Positions 7,207 to 13,048 of a stretch of DNA of 13,048 bases are shown here, one piece after another. Within the stretch, counting starts at the first letter, position 1. Each line of letters opens with the position of its first letter. The position numbers and the translations under genes were made by a program. Origin of the DNA: CAYUYM01 sp964449305 (GTDB lineage: Bacteria > Bacteroidota > Ignavibacteria > SZUA-365 > CAYQST01); the NCBI GenBank assembly GCA_964449305.1, contig CAYUYM010000096.1, positions 1-13,048 on the forward strand, given 5' to 3'. Under the pieces are notes generated by a model. It saw only the letters and a list, made by a program, of their open reading frames with translations. It did not search any database and was not told where the DNA came from.

Positions 7207-9515
7207 AATTCCACCGTGAGGGTTGTTGACTGCAGGGAGAAGTCGATGTTGGCAATACGGATTTTTCGTCGCAGCGTCCCGTTGTCGTACGACCGTTCCT
7301 CCCATTGGTAGCTGCTTGTGACCTTCTGGGCGGCTGTTCCTGCCAGGGTCACCTTCAGAGTTCCGGGTGTCGTGTCGAACAGGGGGACGTCATACAGGTG
7401 CAGATACGCGTCCACCTCGGTCGAGTGATCCTTCGCCCGGAAGCTGTAGGTGCAATCGAGCATCTCCGCCATCTTCCGGTCGCTGGAAAGCCGCCCCTGC
7501 ATGGTTGTCGTCTCCACATACGCGTCAACAGTGGTGACATGGGTGACGGAAAACTCGTTGCCGGTCCATGTGATCGGTGTCACGACACCCCAGGTGTTCC
7601 AGAAGTTCATGGAGCCCATGGTTGATCCGTCATCCATGTGAATAACACCGCCGAGGCCGACCTTCAGGCGTGTGTAGCTGCCGATGGAGGCACGAGCGTA
7701 GGCGACGGCCACACGCGTGTTTGTCGCGACATCGTGGACGGTGAGAGTGATGTCATACACGCCGTTTTCTTTGAAGGCATGCCTGACCACGCTGTCCTGC
7801 ATCACCGTCACCACTGCCGTGTGGTCTCCGAAATCCCATTCATATCGCGCCTGGACTGGTTTGGAACCGAATGTCCGGGCGGTGAATGTCACCTCCTCCT
7901 GGGCCGCTCCCGATGCCTCCTGCGGGTCGATGCGATACTTCTGTCTGCTGATCTTGTACCAGTGGAATCCTGCCCAGCTTGACGATGTCCATGTCGGTTG
8001 CCGCCCCTTGAGGAGCAGGCCATACAGCTCGTCGTCCTCGCCGATGGAGATGCGCTGCATGGGAGACCACACGGTGTAGTTGTCACCTTTGAGCTTCCGG
8101 TAGGTTGTATACTCCCATGACGCACTCACCCAGGGTCCCCTGACGACAATGTCAAACTCATCAAAGGGCACAACGTTGGTCTTCCCACCTGCTGCATCAA
8201 GCAATTCGATTTCGTCCGAGCTGGGATTGGTCTTGTCCTGAACGGCATACACCCGGTATTCCGGGAACAGGTCACCGGCGATCGATCGATCGGCGACCTT
8301 CCGGAACAGTCTGGAAATTTCCGCATTGGAAACCGTGGTGCCATAGGGGATGAACTGGATGATGTCGAAATGATACACTGCACCCTGACGGATCGCTTCG
8401 GCATTCGCCGCCGATGTATAGGGATGAAAGGCCTTGCCGGTGAGTGAATACACAATCTCGCCGGTCAAGCCCGGAAAGTTCGGATCATAGACCCGGATGG
8501 TCGCCTCCGTGGGCGTGATGACATAGCCGATCGCCAGGATCATGTGCGCCGGTGCGGCCGCGTCATTGCGCTTGTCCAGATACAACGGTTGGGGCTGGTT
8601 GGTCATCACCATGGCATAGAGGAGGTTCCAGAAGGATTCCTCGGCGGGCACGGCGAGCAGGGTGGTGACGTTGTTGTTGCTCAGCCAGCGCTGGCTGGAG
8701 TTCGATAGTGCCTGGATCGCAGTGACGAACTTGTGTGCACCGGCATCGTCCTGCCACAGGGAGGGAGTCTGGAACCAGAGCTGGTCATTGTCGAAATGGG
8801 AACGAATGCTGACCGAGGCCGTGAAGTTCTTGAAAAAATACGCGGCACCGATCGACATCCCCGCACAGTTTCCGCCGTTTCGTGGATACGTCCCCTCATT
8901 GACAAAGGACCAGCCGTTGACTGCCGGATCGAACAGCGAGGTATAGCCTCCGCCCTGGATGAGCCAGTCCTTGTGATACTCGCTGACAACAATCAGGGAA
9001 AAATGCCGCACGGCGATTTCGAGGAATTCTGTGGTGCGTGACAGCGTCATGATCCCTTCGATCTCCCCGGTCTGTGGATCATAGTAGAACGCCATCACAG
9101 GCCTGTCCGCAGATACGGTGAGCGGGATTCTGACGCGGATGAACGTCTCGGAGAAACCGCCGCCGTTGTCGATGGATATCATCGGCGACACGGGATTGAA
9201 CGATGGCCCCAGTTTGTGTCCGGTGATTTCCGCGTAAGAGACGACGTATCGTTGCGGTGTGTTGTACGACCCTTCCTGCACGGTGATGGTCAGGCCTGTG
9301 ACGGGGTGCCCGGAATTGGACACCGTCACCGTTCCGCCACCCGGCGGCAGCGAGGCATCGGCCGCCTGTGTCCATGGGCCTGTGGTGATCGTTCCGGCGA
9401 CGCCGGTCAGCGCGTCCTGAAGGGACAGCGGGTTGCCCGAATCGCAGCCGGAGAACAACGATGACATCATCATGATGATGCATGCGCCAAGTGGTGTGAT
9501 GATGCGGGGTGACAT
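7197..9515 (-). CDS. Lipoprotein with ZU5-like, papain-like cysteine protease and PKD domains (paralogue 2)
   Basis: The start at 9515 is supported by GAGGA (9521-9525) 5 nt upstream and by a lipoprotein signal ending in LFSGC (Cys24). The product is 772 residues and aligns with paralogue 1 along its whole length; the first residues after the lipid Cys (DSGxPLSLxDAL, then GTITTGPWTQ) are nearly identical. The ZU5-like domain ends in RHFSLIV (His171-Phe172-Ser173). The protease-like core has NCAGMSIGAAYFF (Cys217), APAHMILAIGY (His324) and RVYDPNFPG (Asp344). The PKD domain covers about 545-612 (YEWDFGDH), and the last ~150 residues are unassigned but end like paralogue 1. Base composition is visibly less GC-rich than the left-hand genes (31 of 60 G+C at 8161-8220, against 42 of 60 at 4621-4680). 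Probably an OM or periplasmic lipoprotein; the substrate is unknown. Confidence 0.75.
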   Translation of the reverse strand: MSPRIITPLGACIIMMMSSLFSGCDSGNPLSLQDALTGVAGTITTGPWTQAADASLPPGGGTVTVSNSGHPVTGLTITVQEGSYNTPQRYVVSYAEITGHKLGPSFNPVSPMISIDNGGGFSETFIRVRIPLTVSADRPVMAFYYDPQTGEIEGIMTLSRTTEFLEIAVRHFSLIVVSEYHKDWLIQGGGYTSLFDPAVNGWSFVNEGTYPRNGGNCAGMSIGAAYFFKNFTASVSIRSHFDNDQLWFQTPSLWQDDAGAHKFVTAIQALSNSSQRWLSNNNVTTLLAVPAEESFWNLLYAMVMTNQPQPLYLDKRNDAAAPAHMILAIGYVITPTEATIRVYDPNFPGLTGEIVYSLTGKAFHPYTSAANAEAIRQGAVYHFDIIQFIPYGTTVSNAEISRLFRKVADRSIAGDLFPEYRVYAVQDKTNPSSDEIELLDAAGGKTNVVPFDEFDIVVRGPWVSASWEYTTYRKLKGDNYTVWSPMQRISIGEDDELYGLLLKGRQPTWTSSSWAGFHWYKISRQKYRIDPQEASGAAQEEVTFTARTFGSKPVQARYEWDFGDHTAVVTVMQDSVVRHAFKENGVYDITLTVHDVATNTRVAVAYARASIGSYTRLKVGLGGVIHMDDGSTMGSMNFWNTWGVVTPITWTGNEFSVTHVTTVDAYVETTTMQGRLSSDRKMAEMLDCTYSFRAKDHSTEVDAYLHLYDVPLFDTTPGTLKVTLAGTAAQKVTSSYQWEERSYDNGTLRRKIRIANIDFSLQSTTLTVEFTP
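9465..9480. repeat. 16-bp perfect palindrome in the signal-peptide codons of paralogue 2
   Basis: CATCATCATGATGATG reads the same on both strands and encodes Ile-Ile-Met-Met-Met in the signal peptide, about 35 bp into the gene. It may be only a by-product of repeated ATC and ATG codons. Confidence 0.3.
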
Positions 9516-9520
9516 GATGC

Positions 9521-9525
9521 TCCTC
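9521..9525 (-). promoter_or_regulatory. Shine-Dalgarno sequence of paralogue 2
   Basis: GAGGA on the minus strand lies 5 nt before the ATG at 9513-9515. It is the clearest ribosome binding site among the minus-strand genes and fixes this start. Confidence 0.6.
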
Positions 9526-9602
9526 GATGGTCGTTTGACAGATCAGTGCTGCGTCGAGGTCGCGGGGATCCGGAGTGCTGGTGGTGACACCTGCGAAGAA
9601 GG

Positions 9603-10598
9603 TCACAACATCACACCGGCCCTGATGGTGATCGCCGAGTTCTTCAGATCGAGGGGGTTGTTGGAAATGTCGTGGATGTTGGTGAGGAAGAGCGCATAAT
9701 GCACCTCGAGGATCCAGCGCAGGGATGGTGTCGGTATGGCGATGCCCAACCCGCCAGTCACGCCAGCGTCGATGGTGGAGACCTCCGTGAGCTCGTGCGT
9801 CTCCGCGTCGGTCACGGAGGCGCTGTTGAGCTTGATGGAAAGGATCGGTCCCGCGTGGATGTAGGCGGCGAAGCCGGGGGACACGGTGAACTGCCAGCCG
9901 GCGAGGATGGGCAGCTCCAGATAGTCGAGCTTCAGTGTGCGGTCGCCACCGGGCTGCTTCAGGACGGCTCCGCGCTGCGTGTACACCAGCTCCGGCTGGA
10001 TGAAGAAGGCGTCGCTGATGGCGTAGTGCAGCAAGCCGCCGCCGGTCAGCCCCAGGCGGTTCTCCATGTCGGAAGGGGCGTCCGCGCCGTTGAAGCGGGC
10101 AAGCACGATGCCGGCGAGGACGCCGAAGCGCACAGTGCCTCCCGACCGCGTCCCTCCGGAGCGCGCCGGTGCCGTGGGATCGGGCGAGGGGATGTAGCGT
10201 CCGCCGGAGGAGAGCGGAGTCTCGTCGGATTCCTTCACGTGGTCATCCTGCCGGGAATCGCGGGAGGTGGACCGCGTCTCGACGCGGATGTAGCTGCGAG
10301 CCACCCATCCGGTCAGCCCGCCGGAGGTGCGGATGCGCAGCCAGTCTCCCGATTCATCGAGGATGTCGACGCGCTCGTTCTTCGCGAGCTTGCCGACTGA
10401 GGCGGACTTCGTCGAGGCCTCAGCGCGGATGTTGAGGGCGTTCGTGGTGGCCACGCCCTGGCGCACGGAGTCGTCGTCCGTGGTTGGTGGAGCGGCGTAT
10501 GACGGCAGCCATGGAGATGCGGAGGTGCATGACGCGTTGACCGCGAGGCCTGTGAGCGTCACCAAACCAATGATGAGGAGTGTGTGGATGCGTTTCAT
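9603..10598 (-). CDS. SH3b domain fused to a PorT-type outer-membrane beta-barrel
   Basis: The product is 331 residues. An N-terminal hydrophobic signal (about 1-22) ends near VNASC (Cys24); Asn at -3 is a poor lipobox, so cleavage by signal peptidase I is as likely as lipidation. Residues about 49-107 form a bacterial SH3 domain: ATTNALNIRAEAST, then VGKLAKNERVDILDES, GDWLRIRT and GLTGWVARSYIRV. A polar linker rich in Ser, Asp and Pro follows (about 108-155). Residues about 156-331 resemble the PorT/OMP_b-brl_2 family, with alternating strands, Gly/aromatic turns and the typical FIQPELVYTQRGA strand near 200-211. SH3b domains usually bind peptidoglycan, so the protein may link cell wall and OM. 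The start at 10598 has only a weak GAGATG upstream. It lies 79 bp after the membrane protein gene and 87 bp before paralogue 2. Specific function unknown. Confidence 0.75.
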   Translation of the reverse strand: MKRIHTLLIIGLVTLTGLAVNASCTSASPWLPSYAAPPTTDDDSVRQGVATTNALNIRAEASTKSASVGKLAKNERVDILDESGDWLRIRTSGGLTGWVARSYIRVETRSTSRDSRQDDHVKESDETPLSSGGRYIPSPDPTAPARSGGTRSGGTVRFGVLAGIVLARFNGADAPSDMENRLGLTGGGLLHYAISDAFFIQPELVYTQRGAVLKQPGGDRTLKLDYLELPILAGWQFTVSPGFAAYIHAGPILSIKLNSASVTDAETHELTEVSTIDAGVTGGLGIAIPTPSLRWILEVHYALFLTNIHDISNNPLDLKNSAITIRAGVML

Positions 10599-10642
10599 GG
10601 TGCCATCTCATGCTGGGATGAAGGGTGAAAGGTGTTGCGATG

Positions 10643-10673
10643 CGCCTGTCGATGCTGCATGGAGGCACAGGCG
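10643..10673 (-). other. Small intergenic hairpin after the membrane protein gene
   Basis: CGCCTGT at 10643-10649 pairs perfectly with ACAGGCG at 10667-10673 across a 17-nt loop, 4 nt past the stop codon of the gene to the right. No T run follows on the minus strand, so it is not a convincing terminator. Confidence 0.25.
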
Positions 10674-10677
10674 GTGC

Positions 10678-12033
10678 TCACGATGCCACGGCAAGGCCCT
10701 GGTGGAAACGGTCGAAATGATGGTGGACAACGCCGTCGTCATCCACATCCGTTTCGGCCTTCAGATCGAGGACGAGGCGGTCGAGCACTGCCGCCACCAG
10801 CGCCGGCGGATCGTTGCGCAGGCTCGCATGTCCCAGAATCACCTGGCGCTCCACCTGCTGCGCGCCACGCTGCTCATGGATCACGCCCAGCAGCCGGCGC
10901 CGCACGTCGCGGCTGCGCCGTGTGCGGTTCAGCATCATGATGATGGGTGCGCGCAGCAGTGGCATGCCGAACAGGAGGATAACGAGGACAAGGCAGATGA
11001 GCTTCAGGTGGTCGAAGAACGCCCATTCACCACGGGAGAACCACGGGCCCCGGTCCCGCCTGGGTTGCATCAGCGGGCTGAAGGCGATGCCCGTGGGCGC
11101 AACCATGAAGCTGCCGATCCATGCATAGACATCGGCGGTGTTTCCGGTAACGAAGTACCGCGGTTCCGTCTCCTCCCAGTACTGCTTCGTGAGGAACTCG
11201 GTGCATGGGTCCTGCGGATCCGGCGGGTTGGCCGGCAGTGCGGTGGCGTCCACCATGGCAACGACGGTCCCGTTCTCCATCACTTCAAGCGCACCACCCA
11301 TGTGTGAGGCGAGGCGCATGAGCTCGCCCTCCGCGGTGTCCCAATCGTGCCCCTCGAGAGCGATGAGATCGGATGCAGTGAGGAGGCCGTGGTTGCGGCG
11401 CAGGCGTTCCATGGCGCGCCGCGCCCGTTCGGCATCGGTGAACAGCACGCGACCGGAACCGAAGGCGAGGTTGTTGGCGCCGTCGGCAAGGTTCGCCGTC
11501 TGGACGATTCTGAAGACCCCATGCCTTCGGTGGGTGCGATAGATGATGCGTCGTGCGCCTGTGTACCCCGTCACGCCATACGCGATGCCCCTCAGGAGTT
11601 CCCAGAGCAATGACGCGATGCCGGCAGTCTGGCTGGCGTGCAGGGTGCCGGTGCGTCGGTCGCGCCCCCTGCCTCCACCGAACACCGCGATGGGCAGCAG
11701 GCCGAAGAGCGTGTACATCAACAGGAGTGTCACGCCGATCACGGCGCGGGGCGCCCCCGTCACGAGCCTCCACAGCAGTGTCAGTCCCTTCGCCAGCGCG
11801 GCACAGAGGGTGACGTGGTGACGTGGCGTAAGGGGGTGGATGAAAACGTATGTGAGCACACCGGAATCGGGGGCGAGGTCCACCGTGCCGCGATACTGTG
11901 AGAGAAGGGCGAGAAGGGTGTCGCGGACCTCCCTGATGGGCAGCCCGGTTGCGGCACACACCGCCTCAGCGGTGACGGGGTCTGGATGCGCACGGAGATG
12001 CGCGGTGATGGTGGATGTGCTGGTTGGTTCCAT
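10678..12033 (-). CDS. Membrane protein with three winged-helix-like repeats, unknown function
   Basis: I do not recognise a named family. The product is 451 residues. Residues 4-64 look like a winged helix: TAEAVCAATGLPIREVRD then a hairpin ending GVLTYVF. A strong membrane segment follows (about 97-118) and a weaker hydrophobic stretch (about 137-157). Residues about 215-262 repeat the pattern (TASDLIALEGHD, LMRLASHMGG, NGTVVAM), and the C-terminal end, about 395-440, does so again with a 6-residue insertion (LDRLVLDLKA, DDDGVVHHHF). Another strong membrane segment covers about 342-366, and 302-321 may be a further one. Arg-rich stretches flank every hydrophobic segment, so topology is ambiguous. 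No histidine-kinase or protease motif is seen. The start at 12033 lacks a clear Shine-Dalgarno sequence, but the first domain needs it. A sensor or scaffold role is only an inference from the combination of winged helices and membrane segments. Confidence 0.7.
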   Translation of the reverse strand: MEPTSTSTITAHLRAHPDPVTAEAVCAATGLPIREVRDTLLALLSQYRGTVDLAPDSGVLTYVFIHPLTPRHHVTLCAALAKGLTLLWRLVTGAPRAVIGVTLLLMYTLFGLLPIAVFGGGRGRDRRTGTLHASQTAGIASLLWELLRGIAYGVTGYTGARRIIYRTHRRHGVFRIVQTANLADGANNLAFGSGRVLFTDAERARRAMERLRRNHGLLTASDLIALEGHDWDTAEGELMRLASHMGGALEVMENGTVVAMVDATALPANPPDPQDPCTEFLTKQYWEETEPRYFVTGNTADVYAWIGSFMVAPTGIAFSPLMQPRRDRGPWFSRGEWAFFDHLKLICLVLVILLFGMPLLRAPIIMMLNRTRRSRDVRRRLLGVIHEQRGAQQVERQVILGHASLRNDPPALVAAVLDRLVLDLKAETDVDDDGVVHHHFDRFHQGLAVAS

Positions 12034-12420
12034 GTGCTGGGCGGTCCATGCGTGTCTGAGTCGGGCAATCCATCGTCGGCTGGTCGTCAGGTGTCACTGA
12101 AGGGCGTGTCCATGGTCGGAGTGCGCCGGTGCGGAAAATCGGGAAGGGCAGGAGGAGGCACCTGCTGGCAACAAGGTCGTTTCAACGAGCGATGCATCAA
12201 CATGGGAAACAGGAATGCCAATGTCAAGCGGAGATGAAGCTCTGCCGCGGAGCCCCGACGGGCGTGCAGTGGTGGCACGGGCCGCGTCCGGGAGGAGATG
12301 TGGCCTCCAGGCACGAACAGCGGCTCTTCACCTCGTTCAAGGCCGGCTCGATGACGGGCGCGGCATGCCCCGATCATCCCGGGGATGTCGGTGTGCTGCA
12401 ATCGAGTGGTGTGAGGAGCA
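12034..12420. other. 387-bp intergenic region with a weak minus-strand promoter candidate
   Basis: I see no convincing gene here. Reading frames through it on both strands lack a recognisable family, start signal or composition. On the minus strand TTGACA (12222-12227) is followed 17 nt later by CATGTT (12199-12204, 3 of 6 against TATAAT), a weak sigma-70-like candidate for the membrane protein gene with a leader of about 150 nt. CCCCG and CGGGG near 12367-12383 form a short stem without a T run. Confidence 0.35.
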
Positions 12421-13048
12421 TCAGGGGAACACGTGCGTCGCCTTCTGAAGCACGGCGTCGGTGAAGGACACCCCCTGCCCGGTGGCGGCGGTCCGGTTGA
12501 GATACAGTTGACGGTTCCGGAGCGGGACAGGGCCGATGGCCGATGGCTGTTCACCGCGGATGATTCGCGCCGCGATGCGGCCGGACTCGCGCCCCCATTC
12601 GGCGTAGTCCACGCCGGTGCCGCAGCAGGCCCCGAATTCCACGAGGCTCGCATCATAGGAGAACAGCGGGATCCGGTGCTGCCGGGCGCTGCGCACCATG
12701 GCCTCCTCGGCGATGGCCACGGTGTTGTCGGCTGCCATCACCAGGGCCTGCGCACCCTTCTGCACCACCGCCTCCGCCGCCTGGGGCACGTCGTTCGCGG
12801 AGGCAGCCGCGGCGCGGATCACCGTCATGCCCTGCCTGGCGCACACGGCCGCCAGGGCGTCGGCGGCATACGTGGAGTTCGCCTCGGCCGGGTTGTATGG
12901 CAGCCCGAGCACGCTGGCGCCCGGGGCGATCTCACGGATCGTCGCGACAAAGTACTCCATATCGACTGGATCGTAGGTGCCGGCCATGTTCGGCGGTGTC
13001 TTCGTGGATCCGAGCTGCTCGAGGCTGAAGGCGACCGTGAACACGACG
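12421..13048 (-). CDS. ABC transporter substrate-binding protein (ABC_sub_bind type), C-terminal part, cut by the window edge
   Basis: The frame is open to the right edge, so only the last ~209 residues are present; an in-frame GTG at 13044 is not the real start. The sequence matches the family of PF04392, soluble periplasmic or lipid-anchored binding proteins for ABC importers of amino acids or other small ligands. Family features are VVFTVAFSLEQLGS at the left of the visible part, then NMAGTYDPVDMEYF, the second-lobe beta/alpha alternation (GASVLGLPYNPAEANS, MTVIRAAAASANDV, ALVMAADNTV, IPLFSYDASLVEFGA), VDYAEWGRESGRIAARI, and the closing LYLNRTAATGQGVSFTDAVLQKA. The end is intact and typical. 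The ligand cannot be told. Permease and ATPase partners are not in the window. A 387-bp gap separates it from the membrane protein gene, so shared transcription is uncertain. Confidence 0.8.
   Translation of the reverse strand, partial: VVFTVAFSLEQLGSTKTPPNMAGTYDPVDMEYFVATIREIAPGASVLGLPYNPAEANSTYAADALAAVCARQGMTVIRAAAASANDVPQAAEAVVQKGAQALVMAADNTVAIAEEAMVRSARQHRIPLFSYDASLVEFGACCGTGVDYAEWGRESGRIAARIIRGEQPSAIGPVPLRNRQLYLNRTAATGQGVSFTDAVLQKATHVFP

Noticed and set aside
7117..7305. A 63-residue N-terminal extension of paralogue 1
   Set aside because: It would overlap the end of paralogue 2 and bury the lipoprotein signal peptide, which starts cleanly at 7116.
4786..9515. T9SS sorting domains on the two protease-like lipoproteins
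   Set aside because: Neither C-terminus has a PNP motif or the closing GxYxV...K pattern; both proteins carry lipobox signals instead.
10327..11307. A 326-codon plus-strand reading frame opposite the SH3b-barrel and membrane protein genes
   Set aside because: It runs across two oppositely oriented genes and their gap and has no start signal or family resemblance.
12087..12656. A minus-strand frame covering the right-hand gap
   Set aside because: It overlaps the ABC_sub_bind gene in another frame, is rich in Pro, Arg and Ser, and has no start signal.
1..13048. tRNA, rRNA, CRISPR arrays, insertion sequences
   Set aside because: I found no regularly spaced repeats, transposase motifs, cloverleaf-like sequences or rRNA motifs on either strand by eye.

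Overview
The window comes from a GC-rich bacterium that carries a type IX secretion system, so most likely a member of Bacteroidota or the wider FCB group. The evidence is a secreted enzyme with a PNP-type C-terminal T9SS sorting domain, an OM lipoprotein with the domain order of PorE, a PorT-type beta-barrel, and a promoter close to the Bacteroidota consensus. The exact lineage cannot be read from the sequence. An archaeal-type GatD in this setting suggests a deep-branching or unusual lineage, which is an inference.

The left third is plus strand. It holds the 3' part of a GatD-type amidohydrolase gene (2-1027), a strong intrinsic terminator (1063-1097), and a Bacteroidota-like promoter (1129-1159). 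These are followed by a GH39-like secreted glycosidase with a T9SS C-terminal domain (1188-2849) and a PorE-like lipoprotein (2915-4750). The last two genes are 65 bp apart and are probably transcribed together. Two mutually exclusive small hairpins lie over the ribosome binding site of the lipoprotein gene.

The rest is minus strand, read from right to left. It starts with the 3' part of an ABC_sub_bind-type substrate-binding protein (12421-13048) and a 387-bp non-coding gap. Then come four genes separated by gaps of 79, 87 and 80 bp: a membrane protein with three winged-helix-like repeats (12033-10678), an SH3b plus PorT-type beta-barrel protein (10598-9603), and two tandem paralogous lipoproteins (9515-7197 and 7116-4786). 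Each paralogue has a ZU5-like domain ending in His-Phe-Ser, a papain-like Cys/His/Asp protease core, a PKD domain and an unassigned conserved C-terminal domain.

The four evenly spaced minus-strand genes are the best candidate for an undescribed envelope system: a membrane-bound sensor-like protein, a peptidoglycan/OM protein, and two surface or periplasmic cysteine-protease lipoproteins that may self-cleave at His-Phe-Ser. The domain readings come from motifs seen by eye; the system-level reading is inference.
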